NCBI RefSeq assembly: GCF_008704995.1
Contig: NZ_CP023747.1
Location: 806,001-870,000 of the forward strand
Direction of reading: 5' to 3'
DNA from: Streptomyces nodosus
GTDB lineage: Bacteria; Actinomycetota; Actinomycetes; Streptomycetales; Streptomycetaceae
DNA length: 64,000 bases
Shown here: one piece after another, positions 43,636-51,577 of the stretch
How the letters are laid out: every line of letters begins with the position of its first letter
Numbering within the stretch: the first letter of the stretch is position 1
Translations under genes and position numbers: made by a program
The notes under the pieces: model-generated
The model's input: the letters and a program-made list of their open reading frames with translations, nothing else
Told to the model about the DNA's origin: nothing
Database searches by the model: none

Positions 43636-44136
43636 ATGGCCGACTCACCCATCCCCGCCGACCCGCCCGGACACGACGCGACAGGCGAGTCAGCCCTCCT
43701 GCCACCCGAACTACGGGCCTGGATGGGGCTGCTGGCCGCGGCTGGCGCGATCGAACAGCAACTGCGCGCCCGCGTGAAGAAGACACTCGGCGTCTCCCAC
43801 GACGAATTCCTCGTGCTGTGCCTCCTGGCCGACGGGCCCGCCACCGGCCTGCGCATGACGCAGATCGCCGAACACCTCGGCCGCCCCAAGACCCGGCTCA
43901 CCTACCAGGTCGCCTGCCTCCAGCGCGCCGGACTCATCACCCGCAGCACCACCTGCGGCGACCGGCGCGGCATCCAGGTGACGCTCACCGACAAGGCACG
44001 GCAGCTCCTGAGGGAAGCCTCCCCCGCCCTGGCCGAAGCCGTCGCCCGAGCCGTCAAGGGGCTGGAGGGCCCACACGAGTGCGCAATGATGCAAAATCTG
44101 CTGCCGAAGCCGACGGACGCCGAAGACATCACATAG
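43636..44136 (+). CDS. MarR family transcriptional regulator
   Basis: 166 residues. The wHTH spans about 45-130: DEFLVLCLLADGPATGLRMTQIAEHLGRPKTRLTYQVACLQRAGLI and the wing DRRGIQVTLTD. MarR dimers usually repress themselves and a divergent gene, and release DNA on oxidant or phenolic ligands. Two cysteines (in VACLQ and TTCGD) could be redox sensors. ATG is eight bases after TACACT and has no ribosome site, so the mRNA may be leaderless. Divergent partner is YceI. Confidence 0.9.
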   Translation: MADSPIPADPPGHDATGESALLPPELRAWMGLLAAAGAIEQQLRARVKKTLGVSHDEFLVLCLLADGPATGLRMTQIAEHLGRPKTRLTYQVACLQRAGLITRSTTCGDRRGIQVTLTDKARQLLREASPALAEAVARAVKGLEGPHECAMMQNLLPKPTDAEDIT

Positions 44137-44434
44137 GCCCCCTACGGGACCGCTTGTGCACTGGCGGGGTCCCTAGGAGACGGGTGAGTTCCTTCGCCCG
44201 CTCGACGCGGGAGCGGTGAGGTCCGCGATGCGACGGGACCCGAGGCCCCGTCCGCGCTGTCTGGCTGCGTAGGCGACAACGGAGAGCGTTCGTCGACAGA
44301 TGTGGAGAGCGGCTGCTGAGCCCGAAGTGCCAAAATGTTGCCGCGTTTTGAGAGCGCCCGTGCGTCGCGTCGCCCTGAACACCAGCTCGCGGCGACGGGG
44401 GAGCCTGAAATGGGGGATCGCGGGGACGGGTGGG
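44137..44434. other. Non-coding gap of about 300 bp
   Basis: No gene or strong structure seen. Short frames on both strands have no ribosome site and no family features. Base composition is a little less GC-rich than the flanks, which may mark an old insertion or decay. Confidence 0.5.
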
Positions 44435-44461
44435 TTGACTGTCAGTCCCCGGTCCTAGAGT
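44435..44461 (+). promoter_or_regulatory. Promoter of the DUF1963-like gene, leaderless
   Basis: TTGACT (44435-44440), 15-bp spacer, TAGAGT (44456-44461), and ATG seven bases later at 44469, so the transcript would start at or next to the start codon. Confidence 0.55.
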
Positions 44462-44468
44462 CCGATGC

Positions 44469-45338
44469 ATGGTCCGTCGCACCCCCACCCGCCCCGTGGA
44501 CGTGGAAAAGCTCTTCCCTGAGCTGGTCCCCTTCCGCCGTGAGTCCGTCCGCCTTCACCCGCGCGCCGGCTCTCCTTCCTGCTACGACAGTTCCGTTGGA
44601 GGGCCACTGCTGTGGCCTGTGGCAGAGCCATGGCCGGTCTGCGTGGAGGAGCACTTCGACCCCGACACCGTGAGCGAGCTCCAGGCTGCCGTGCCCATGG
44701 TTCCCATCGTCCAGGTCCACCAGGCGGACGCACCCGGAGTCCCCTTCCCGGAGGGAACCGACCTGCTGCAGGTGCTGTGGTGCCCTTATGCGCACGGCGA
44801 GTACTGCTACCCCCTGCCGCAGGTGCACTGGAGGGACTCTGGTGCCATCAAAGACATACTGCCGACTCCGGAGCCGGTGGAAGCCCTCCCGAAGGACTGG
44901 TATCCGGACCCGTGTGTGGTCCACCCGGAGCAGGTGACCGAGTACCCCAGCCGGGACCTTTCCCGGGACACGCATGACGCGTTGCATGCCCGTTTCGAAG
45001 AGCTGAAGGCAACGACCGGCCTGTACTACTCGTATCACTTGGCTGAGGCGCCCGGGATCAAGCTGGGCGGATACCCCGGCTGGACACAGGAACCCTGCTG
45101 GCCCGACTGCGAAGCCTGCGGTGACCGCATGGAGCACTTGCTGACCGTCGCGAGCGAGGAATTCGACGGAGAGTCCTGGCGTACGTGGCTGCCGGTGGAG
45201 GACAGAACCGACAGCGGTTGGACAGAAGCCGCGGACAATCCCGCAGGCTTGTGCCTCGGCGACGTCGGAGGCGTGTACATCTTCGAGTGCCGAACCTGCC
45301 TGGACCGCCCCATCGGGCACTGGTTCGACTGCTCGTGA
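44469..45338 (+). CDS. DUF1963-like protein
   Basis: 289 residues. The C-terminal half has KLGGYPGWTQEPCWPDC and CGDRMEHLLTVASEEF, like the GGxPxWxQ and CxxC segments of DUF1963 (YwqG-type) proteins, and ends with CRTCLDRPIGHWFDCS, giving a likely zinc site. The N-terminal part is rich in Pro and aromatic residues. Function unknown. The start is supported by the promoter: ATG lies directly after a -10, without a ribosome site. Base composition is slightly lower in GC than neighbours, so recent arrival is possible. Confidence 0.7.
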   Translation: MVRRTPTRPVDVEKLFPELVPFRRESVRLHPRAGSPSCYDSSVGGPLLWPVAEPWPVCVEEHFDPDTVSELQAAVPMVPIVQVHQADAPGVPFPEGTDLLQVLWCPYAHGEYCYPLPQVHWRDSGAIKDILPTPEPVEALPKDWYPDPCVVHPEQVTEYPSRDLSRDTHDALHARFEELKATTGLYYSYHLAEAPGIKLGGYPGWTQEPCWPDCEACGDRMEHLLTVASEEFDGESWRTWLPVEDRTDSGWTEAADNPAGLCLGDVGGVYIFECRTCLDRPIGHWFDCS

Positions 45339-45415
45339 CTGGCAGAGGACCGCAACCAGGCGCCCGCCCCCACACACAGCGGCCTCCGTACCGACGGGCG
45401 GTATGACAACCCGAC

Positions 45416-45850
45416 TATCACCGACATAGCCACTCTGTCGGTGCCGCGAATGAAGTGCCTCACGAGCCGGAGTGTGTGGTGGTGAGCGGTGGTGTTGAAG
45501 GGTGAGCCGTAGCCGACGGCGTCGGCGATCTGGGCGAGGGTGCGATCGTCGGTTCGCAGGTGGTCGCGGGCGAGCGTCATGCGCCACTCGGTCAGGTACT
45601 GCATGGGGGCTTGGCCGAGTGCCTCCCTGAACAGCCGTGCGAATGCGGCGCGGGACAGTCCGCTGGTCGCGGCGAGTTCGGGGACCGTTTCCAGGCAGTC
45701 GGCCCCCGGCTCGTGCCCGATGTAGTGGTTCGGCCCGCCGCGCACCAGCGCAACGGTTCCCGGTGTGAGCTCCACCGGCCGGCCAGGGGTGTCCAGCCAG
45801 AGGTAGGCACGTCCGCATTCCGGGCGGCCCGGCGCTCCACGCGGCACCAA
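45416..45850 (-). pseudogene. AraC family regulator, truncated and frameshifted remnant
   Basis: The frame read from 45850 downward shows cupin-like PVELTPGTVALVRGGPNHYI, then jumps directly into the AraC HTH: LSRAAFARLFREALGQAPMQYLTEWRMTLARDHL and IADAVGYGSPFN. About 100 residues expected between the cupin and the HTH are missing, and after GYGSPFN the normal AFRRxxGxxPGRYR end is replaced by unrelated sequence. An internal deletion and a 3' frameshift or junction explain this. It is probably non-functional. The edges are approximate. Confidence 0.75.
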
Positions 45851-46100
45851 GGTCGACCAGAGCCAGGAGGACCCGCAGGTCGCCGGTCAGCAGATGGGGT
45901 TCGGGCCGTGCCGCACACCGCGGGTCAGCCTTTCGGGGGAGTCATGGGGGAACGGCGCGGCCCGTCGATACGGCGGACCTAGAGTTCACCTCACCGCGGA
46001 TGCCCGACATAACGGGCGAACCGCATGTTCGAGGAACATGCCGGAACATGCCGGAGTCGGCCGACCACCGACCCCGCATCCGAAGAGGGGAAGCGAACCC

Positions 46101-46472
46101 ATGAACACACGCAGGCGCATCGCAGTCGGCCTGGCCGTGACGGCGCTGCTGGGCGGCGGCCTCGCCCTGGCGCCGGGGGCGGCCGCCGCCCCTGGGACGC
46201 CGAGGGCCGATTCCTGTACCACCAACTGGTCCGTCTCCAGCCACGAGGGCTACGCCAACGGCAAGTGGTGCAACTACAACACCAAGGTCATCGGAACGGT
46301 CCATGACACCAAGGCCGACGGCCGATGCCCGTTCGTGCGCGGTCTGCTGCGCGGCGGAGGCCATGTCGACAGCAACTGGGCGGGCCCGAAGGGGCACTCG
46401 ACGGCGGTCCGGCTCAACGCGCCCCGCGGTAAATCCTTCTCCGAGCTCCAGATGAGGTACATCAACTGCTGA
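46101..46472 (+). CDS. Small secreted protein, hypothetical
   Basis: 123 residues with a clear signal peptide (RRRIAVGLAVTALLGGGLALAPGAAAA, cleaved about 29). The mature 94 residues have four cysteines (TSCTTNWS-type start, KWCNYN, GRCPF, YINC), suggesting two disulfide bonds, and many Gly/Asn/Lys. No family recognised. ATG follows AGGGGAAG. Cysteine-stabilised small exported proteins in streptomycetes are often enzyme inhibitors or antimicrobials; nothing here shows which. Confidence 0.75.
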   Translation: MNTRRRIAVGLAVTALLGGGLALAPGAAAAPGTPRADSCTTNWSVSSHEGYANGKWCNYNTKVIGTVHDTKADGRCPFVRGLLRGGGHVDSNWAGPKGHSTAVRLNAPRGKSFSELQMRYINC

Positions 46473-46544
46473 GCGCCCACCGTGAAGCCCCGTCGGGGAC
46501 GAGCCGCTCGCCGTCTCCCGGTCGTCTTGCGGCAGGATGGGGGC

Positions 46545-46874
46545 ATGAGCGTAGTCAAGATCAACGTACTCACGGTCCCCGCCGAGCAGCGGGAGACGCT
46601 GGAGAAGCGCTTCGCCTCCCGCGCCCATGCCGTGGAGAGCTCCGACGGGTTCGAGTGGTTCGAGCTTCTCCGGCCCGTGGAGGGAACCGACGACTACCTC
46701 GTCTACACCCGCTGGCGTGACGAGGAGTCCTTCCAGGCCTGGTTGGAGGGTCCGATGAAGGCGGCCCACCAGGGCGGCGGCGCGGAGAGCGGCGAGCGCC
46801 CCAAGCCGGCGGCGAGCGGATCCACGCTGTGGTCCTTCGACGTCGTCCAGCAGGCCGCGCCGAAGGGCGCGTGA
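46545..46874 (+). CDS. Antibiotic biosynthesis monooxygenase-like (ABM) protein
   Basis: 109 residues, the size of a dimeric alpha+beta-barrel protein. VVKINVLTVPAEQRETLEKRFASRAHAVESSDGFEWFELLRP and YLVYTRWRDEESFQAWLEGP match the ABM/HmoA-like family, some of which degrade heme and others oxidise polyketides. It lacks other haem genes nearby. A perfect 10-bp hairpin follows. Confidence 0.85.
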   Translation: MSVVKINVLTVPAEQRETLEKRFASRAHAVESSDGFEWFELLRPVEGTDDYLVYTRWRDEESFQAWLEGPMKAAHQGGGAESGERPKPAASGSTLWSFDVVQQAAPKGA

Positions 46875-46897
46875 CCGCAGCCGACCGCGGCGCCGTC

Positions 46898-46931
46898 GAC
46901 GGCCGGGGGGTGCAAGGGCCTCCCGGCCGTC
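46898..46931 (+). terminator. Terminator after ABM gene
   Basis: GACGGCCGGG (46898-46907) and CCCGGCCGTC (46922-46931), perfect 10-bp stem with 14-nt loop, 24 bp past the stop. Confidence 0.65.
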
Positions 46932-47100
46932 GGGCGTCATGCTCCGCCGACCGGTCGAGCCCGGTGAGGCGGAGGCAGTGGGCGCCGGGGCCGCGGGCAG
47001 TGTCCCCCGGTGCTCCGGGGCCCGTCCCCGGCAACGGCAGGGCGGGCGGCGCGCCCGAACGCGCCGCCGCCGCGGCCTCGTCGGGGCGACAAGGCCGGGG

Positions 47101-48276
47101 TCAGCCGGTCTGCGCGGCGAAGGGGCCGTCGGCGCCGAACGCGAGCCGTACGAAGTTCTCGGCGATGCGACGGTGTCCCGCGGGGTCGGGGTGGACCTCG
47201 TCCGGCAGCGGCAGTTCGGCGTAGTCCGCCTCGCCGTACAGCTCGCGGCCGTCGAGATGGTGCAGATGCGGGTCGTCCGCCGCCCGCTGGGCGACGATCC
47301 GGGCGAGTTCCTCGCGGATGACCCGGAGCGTCAGACGCCCGGCGGCGCGCTCGGCGGGGTCTCCCGTGGCCTTGAACCGCGCGGTCCCGCCGTCGAAATC
47401 GGGCGCCAGGGGGCCCGGGGTGTCCTCCTGGACCGGGCACAGAACGGCGGACACGACCAGCAGCGGTGCGGTCGGATGCCCCTCGCGGAGGGTGTCGAGG
47501 AAGCCGTGGACCGCGGGGCCGAAGGCGCGCAGCCGCATCGCATCGGCGTTGACGACATTGATGCCGATCTTGACGCTGATCAGATCCGCGGGCGTGTCCC
47601 GCATCGCACGGGCGGTGAAGGGGTCGAGCATGGCGCCGCCGCCGAACCCCAGATTGACCAGTTCCACTCCGCCTCGGGCCGCGGCCAGGGCGGGCCAGAC
47701 GGCCGTCGGGTGCGCGGCGTTCGAGCCATGGCTGATGGAGCTGCCGTGGTGCAGCCACACCCGGCGCCCGTGGTCCGGGGCCGGCTCGACCGGCGCGTCC
47801 GTGCGCAGGGCGATCAGCTCGGTGGTCTCCGTGTGGGGGAGCCAGATCTCGATGTTCTTGTCCTGGGCGGGCAGACCGGTGAACCGGGCGGTGCCGGGAG
47901 ACCCCGGACGCAGTTCCACGGACTGGGTGGCCATGTCGATCATGCGGACATTGCCGCCGGCGACCGTGGCCTGGGCCGTGAGATGCCCGTCGACCAGCAG
48001 GTCGTACACGCCGTCCGCCGGAGCCGGGAACCCCCGGTAGGCCCGCTTGGTGGGGAGCGCGTCCAGTTCGACGGTGGTGGCCCTGGTGCGCACGGCCACC
48101 CGCACGCCGGACGGCTGGGACTCGGCCATGGCCAGTTGCTCGTCGGGAATCTGTCGGCGGGCCCCGGCGGGCAGCCGGTGCGGCAGCAGACCGTGGGCCG
48201 TGTGCTCCACGTCGAGGGCGCCACGCAGGAGGTCCGCAGTGACGGGTGTGATGATCCAGTCGTGCTCGGTGCTCAT
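47101..48276 (-). CDS. SGNH/GDSL hydrolase
   Basis: 391 residues, no signal peptide. The N-terminal beta domain (about 1-170) precedes an SGNH core: HHGSSISHGSNA (block I, catalytic Ser), NLGFGGGAML (block II Gly), GINVVNAD (block III, Asn) and DEVHPDPAGH (block V, Asp and His). Such two-domain cytosolic GDSL enzymes remove acyl groups from sugars or small metabolites. It is co-directional with, and 99 bp after, a TetR gene whose promoter has an operator, so the two are probably transcribed together. Confidence 0.87.
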   Translation of the reverse strand: MSTEHDWIITPVTADLLRGALDVEHTAHGLLPHRLPAGARRQIPDEQLAMAESQPSGVRVAVRTRATTVELDALPTKRAYRGFPAPADGVYDLLVDGHLTAQATVAGGNVRMIDMATQSVELRPGSPGTARFTGLPAQDKNIEIWLPHTETTELIALRTDAPVEPAPDHGRRVWLHHGSSISHGSNAAHPTAVWPALAAARGGVELVNLGFGGGAMLDPFTARAMRDTPADLISVKIGINVVNADAMRLRAFGPAVHGFLDTLREGHPTAPLLVVSAVLCPVQEDTPGPLAPDFDGGTARFKATGDPAERAAGRLTLRVIREELARIVAQRAADDPHLHHLDGRELYGEADYAELPLPDEVHPDPAGHRRIAENFVRLAFGADGPFAAQTG

Positions 48277-48375
48277 GGCCCAACCTCTTGATCGAGATGT
48301 CCGGAGTGGTTCGGATGCGCCGGGGCGCGGGCGCGACCGGCCGCCTCCGGCGGTGCGCCTCCTGGTGCCTGGGGG

Positions 48376-48945
48376 TCAGGATGTGGCGCGGTTCCGCAGC
48401 AGGGCGTCCAGGGAGTCCACGATCCAGGACCAGGACTCCTGCGGGTCGACGGGAGTGTGGCTGAAGCCTCCGCCCAGCTCCAGGCCGATATAGCCGTGGA
48501 CGATGCCGCCCAGCATCCGGACGGCATGCGTCTGGTCCGGTTCCGCCAGGTCGTAGCCGCGCAGGAGCGCCCGCGTCATCTGCGCGTGCTTGACACCGGC
48601 GCTGGCGGCCGCGGTCTCGGGGTCGAGCCTGAGCTGGGCGGCGGCGTAACGGCCGGGGTGCTCCCTGGCATAGACGCGATAGGCGTCCGCGAAGGCGGCC
48701 AGGGCGTCCCGGCCGGCCCGCCCGGCGAGGGCGACGGCGACCCGGTCGGAGAGTTCCTCCAGGGCGAACAGGGCGATCCTGGTCTTCAGATCCCGGGAGT
48801 TCTTCACATGGGAGTACAGGCTCGCCACCTTGACGTCGAAGCGCCGGGCGAGCGCCGAGACGGTCACCTGGTCGAAGCCGACCTCATCGGCCATCTCCGC
48901 CCCCGCCCGGGCCAGACGTTCCGCATTCAACCCTGCTCGAACCAT
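48376..48945 (-). CDS. TetR family regulator (WHG-type C-terminus)
   Basis: 189 residues from ATG 48945, after GGGAGGAAGG. HTH: VTVSALARRFDVKVASLYSHVKN, as in TetR proteins, followed by an all-helical domain with RVYAREHPGRYAAAQL and MLGGIVHGYIGLELGGGF, the pattern of the WHG (TetR_C_33) subgroup. It likely represses itself and the SGNH hydrolase gene through the palindrome at 48984. Ligand unknown. Confidence 0.9.
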   Translation of the reverse strand: MVRAGLNAERLARAGAEMADEVGFDQVTVSALARRFDVKVASLYSHVKNSRDLKTRIALFALEELSDRVAVALAGRAGRDALAAFADAYRVYAREHPGRYAAAQLRLDPETAAASAGVKHAQMTRALLRGYDLAEPDQTHAVRMLGGIVHGYIGLELGGGFSHTPVDPQESWSWIVDSLDALLRNRATS

Positions 48946-48971
48946 GACCTTCCTCCCTGCTGACGACAACC

Positions 48972-48998
48972 ATTATGCAGCTTCCTAATACTTTTAGG
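48972..48998 (-). promoter_or_regulatory. TetR promoter with CCTAA-N5-TTAGG operator
   Basis: CCTAATACTTTTAGG (48984-48998) is a perfect 5-bp-arm palindrome lying in the spacer of TTGCCT-N18-CATAAT (-10 at 48978-48973, minus strand). The AT-rich patch stands out. Confidence 0.65.
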
Positions 48999-49098
48999 CA
49001 AACGGCGTCAGGAGCAGGGGACGGGATCCATCGGGCAGGGGTGGTGGCCGGGGCACAGGACCCGCCGTCCCAAGAGGAGACAAGAGGAGAGAGGAGGC

Positions 49099-49124
49099 GG
49101 GGGCGCCGTCGTGACGGCGCCCCC
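49099..49124 (-). terminator. Terminator of YtrA-ABC operon
   Basis: GGGGGCGCCGTC (49099-49110) and GACGGCGCCCCC (49113-49124) form a perfect 12-bp stem with a 2-nt gap, 12 bp past the permease stop. A purine-rich GAGGAGA repeat lies beyond it. Confidence 0.75.
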
Positions 49125-49135
49125 GTCGAAGCCCG

Positions 49136-50098
49136 TCAGAAGGCCCTGCGCCGCACCACCGCACAGGTGACGGCGACGGCCGCGACGGCGCAGATCAGCA
49201 GGAGGGCCGACTCGACGCCCTGCATCGGCCAGAACTGATCCTGCGAGTGGTACTGCTCGAAGACGGTGCCCGTGCGACAGCCGGACGGGGTGGGGCACCG
49301 GTGGTAGGGCAGCCAGGAGCCGTCCGCGCGGACCACGCCGTCGCTCAGCATCCACACCTCCCCCTTCAGCTGGTAGCCACCGTGCCCGACCCAGGTGCGC
49401 ACCGGGAGCAGATGGGGCCGCACCCACAGGAACAGGGCGTCGAGACCCGCGCAGAGGAGCAGTGTCAGGCCCATCGCGGGCAGGGTGCGCCGCACCAGGA
49501 GGCCCATGAGGATCCCGACGGCGAGAGCCAGCAGGGCGAAGGCCACGGGCACGATGCCGAAGGTGGAGTAGACCGGGGTCTCCCAACGGCCCCAGTAGTT
49601 CTGCGCGGTGGCCCCGCGGGCGGCCGAGCGCACCCAGGCCGCGGCCAGCGAGCAGCCCACCGCGGTGACCAGCACGACGGCGGCGGGGACGGCCAGTTGG
49701 GCGGTGAGCCAGCGGGCGCGGGAGAGCGACTGGGTCAGCATCAACCGGTGGGTGCCCCGCTCCAGTTCCTGCGCGATCAGCGGCGCGCCGATGAACGCGC
49801 CCATCAGCAGCGGCAGGGCCATCAGGGCGAACTGGAAGTACTGCAGGGCCGTTTCGGCGTTCGCCAGCTGGGCGAACGCCGCATCGCAGTTCCCGCCCGC
49901 CCGGATGCACGCGTGGGCCTCCCCGGAGGCCCGGAACAGGGCCGCACGGTCGGCGGCGGCCCAGCCAAGGACGGCGAGCAGGACGAGGCCCGCGGCCAGG
50001 AACAGGGGCCGGTGCCTGCGGGTCATCGTGCGCAGCAGCCCCGAGGGGGACGCGACCGGCGACGTCCGGGTGCCGGCGGACAGGGTCTGTGCGCTCAT
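49136..50098 (-). CDS. ABC transporter permease of YtrA-type operon
   Basis: 320 residues with six or so membrane segments and a large outside loop between helices 5 and 6 containing a Cys pair (RCPTPSGCR). Helices include HRPLFLAAGLVLLAVLGWAAA, LMALPLLMGAFIGAPLIAQELERGTHRLML. The QELERGTHRL motif is common in ABC-2-type permeases. Coupled by ATGA to the ATPase gene. Together with the GntR gene it forms the classic GntR-ATPase-permease unit that reacts to cell-wall antibiotics or exports lipids. Confidence 0.87.
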   Translation of the reverse strand: MSAQTLSAGTRTSPVASPSGLLRTMTRRHRPLFLAAGLVLLAVLGWAAADRAALFRASGEAHACIRAGGNCDAAFAQLANAETALQYFQFALMALPLLMGAFIGAPLIAQELERGTHRLMLTQSLSRARWLTAQLAVPAAVVLVTAVGCSLAAAWVRSAARGATAQNYWGRWETPVYSTFGIVPVAFALLALAVGILMGLLVRRTLPAMGLTLLLCAGLDALFLWVRPHLLPVRTWVGHGGYQLKGEVWMLSDGVVRADGSWLPYHRCPTPSGCRTGTVFEQYHSQDQFWPMQGVESALLLICAVAAVAVTCAVVRRRAF

Positions 50099-51051
50099 GC
50101 CGCCGCCCCCGTCCGGCCGGCCGTGCCCGCCGTCGACGCGGTGCCGTCCGCGGGGCGGGAGCTCCAGGGCGGGGCCTGGGGGGAGCGCAGGTAGGACATC
50201 AACACGTTCTCCAGGGAGGGTTCTTCGCTCTGCCAGGGGCCGCCCGGCGCGGTGCCGTCGCCGCGTACCAGCAGCGTCGCCTGCCGCCCGCGGGTGCGGG
50301 CCTCCACCAGGCCGGGTACGTCGGCGACGCCCCGCTTCCCGGGGGCGGGCTCGGGGGCCGGCCCGGTGAGCAGCCGGTGGTCGGCGAGCACATCGTCGAC
50401 CGGTCCCGACATCCGTACGAGGCCGCCGTCCAGCACCAGTACCTCGTCGGCCACGCCCTCCAGTTCGGCCAGGACGTGTGAGGACATCAGGATGCTGGTG
50501 CCGCGCTCGGCGGCGTCGGCCATCAGCACGGCGGTGACATGGTGGCGGGACAGGGGGTCCAGATCGGCCAGGGGTTCGTCCAGCAGCAGTACGTCCGCCG
50601 CCTTGCCGAGCGCCAGGGCGAGGGCGACGCGGGTGCGCTGCCCTCCGGACAGGGATCCGACCCGCACGTTCCGGGGGATCCGTTCGTCGAGCATCCGCTC
50701 GGCGAGTTCCGGCCGCCAGCCGGGGTTGAGATCGCGGCCCATCGCCAGGGTCTCGGCGACGGTGAGCCGTCCGTACAGCGGCTTGTCCTGCGCGACGAAC
50801 GCCATCCGGGCCCGTCCCGCGTGGCTGCCCGGGTCCTCGCCCAGCAGCCGTATCGTCCCCCGATGCGGGCGCAGCAGTCCCGCGGCCGCCTCCAGGAAGG
50901 TGCTCTTGCCCGCGCCGTTGGGGCCGATCAGCGCGCAGACCCGGCCTGCGGGCACCTCCACACGGACCCCTTGCAGTACGGCCTTTGCGCCCCGCCGCAC
51001 GCTCAGACCGTCGGCCCGTACGGCCGCCGCGCCCTCCGTCCGGTCGGTCAT
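50095..51051 (-). CDS. ABC transporter ATP-binding protein
   Basis: 318 residues. Walker A GPNGAGKST, signature SLSGGQRTRVALALAL, Walker B DVLLLDEPLADLDPLS and SSHVLAELE are intact. A C-terminal region of about 100 residues after the ATPase core carries the EARTRGRQATLLVRGDG part typical of exporter-type (drug or YtrB-like) ATPases. Overlaps both neighbours by four bases, so the three genes are coupled. Confidence 0.9.
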   Translation of the reverse strand: MTDRTEGAAAVRADGLSVRRGAKAVLQGVRVEVPAGRVCALIGPNGAGKSTFLEAAAGLLRPHRGTIRLLGEDPGSHAGRARMAFVAQDKPLYGRLTVAETLAMGRDLNPGWRPELAERMLDERIPRNVRVGSLSGGQRTRVALALALGKAADVLLLDEPLADLDPLSRHHVTAVLMADAAERGTSILMSSHVLAELEGVADEVLVLDGGLVRMSGPVDDVLADHRLLTGPAPEPAPGKRGVADVPGLVEARTRGRQATLLVRGDGTAPGGPWQSEEPSLENVLMSYLRSPQAPPWSSRPADGTASTAGTAGRTGAAA

Positions 51052-51476
51052 GTCGTCCTCGCCTTCTGTGCCCGCGCATCGGCTCCGCTCTCTGCGGCAC
51101 CGTCGGCGAACTCCCGTTCCACCACGGACGTCACCAGTGCGATGACGTCCTCCTGCTCAAGACCGGCCTGACGCGCCCGGGCCGTCCACCGCACCAGCTC
51201 CGCCCGCAGTTCGCTGTCCGTCTCTCCCATGCCGAGCGTGCGCAGCACAAAGGTGCCGAGCCCCGGACGTGGTTCGACCAGACCCGAACGTTCCAGTTCC
51301 CGATAGGCCTTGAGCACGGTGTTCGGGTTCACGGCGGTGGCCTCCACCACCTCGCGCGCGGTCGGGAGCTTGTCCCCCGGCCGCAACAACCCCAGCCGCA
51401 GCGCCTGTTCGGTCTGCCGGACGATCTGCTGATAGGTGGGAACCCCACTGCGCCGCTCGATGCGGTACTCGATCAT
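51048..51476 (-). CDS. GntR family regulator, YtrA type
   Basis: 142 residues from ATG 51476, eight bases after AAAGGG (a GTG at 51485 is also in frame). The short wHTH protein has VPTYQQIVRQTEQALRLGLLRPGDKLPTAREVVEATAVNPNTVLKAYRELE, the YtrA pattern, and only a short C-terminal dimerisation helix. YtrA regulators repress their own ABC operon and respond to cell-envelope stress. A perfect palindrome lies at the promoter. Confidence 0.92.
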   Translation of the reverse strand: MIEYRIERRSGVPTYQQIVRQTEQALRLGLLRPGDKLPTAREVVEATAVNPNTVLKAYRELERSGLVEPRPGLGTFVLRTLGMGETDSELRAELVRWTARARQAGLEQEDVIALVTSVVEREFADGAAESGADARAQKARTT

Positions 51477-51491
51477 CACCACCACCCTTTA

Positions 51492-51505
51492 ACTAACACA
51501 TTAGT
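51492..51505 (-). promoter_or_regulatory. YtrA operator ACTAATGTGTTAGT
   Basis: Perfect palindrome ACTAA-N4-TTAGT (seen as ACTAACACATTAGT on the plus strand), 16 bp before the GntR start. One of the most AT-rich spots in the region. Confidence 0.7.
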
Positions 51506-51577
51506 GGAAGATAGGAAGTGGTCCGCCCGGTGTCAAACGGAGCTGTGCGGGCGCGCGCCGCAGACACGCGGGAAGAG

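Noticed and set aside
44079..44095. GTGCGCAATGATGCAAA resembling the TTGCGCAA motif
   Set aside because: It lies inside the MarR coding region (HECAMMQ) and not next to a promoter, so it is probably chance.
44137..44434. Possible transposase remnant
   Set aside because: No DDE-type motif or terminal repeats could be read on either strand; the short frames have no family match I can support.
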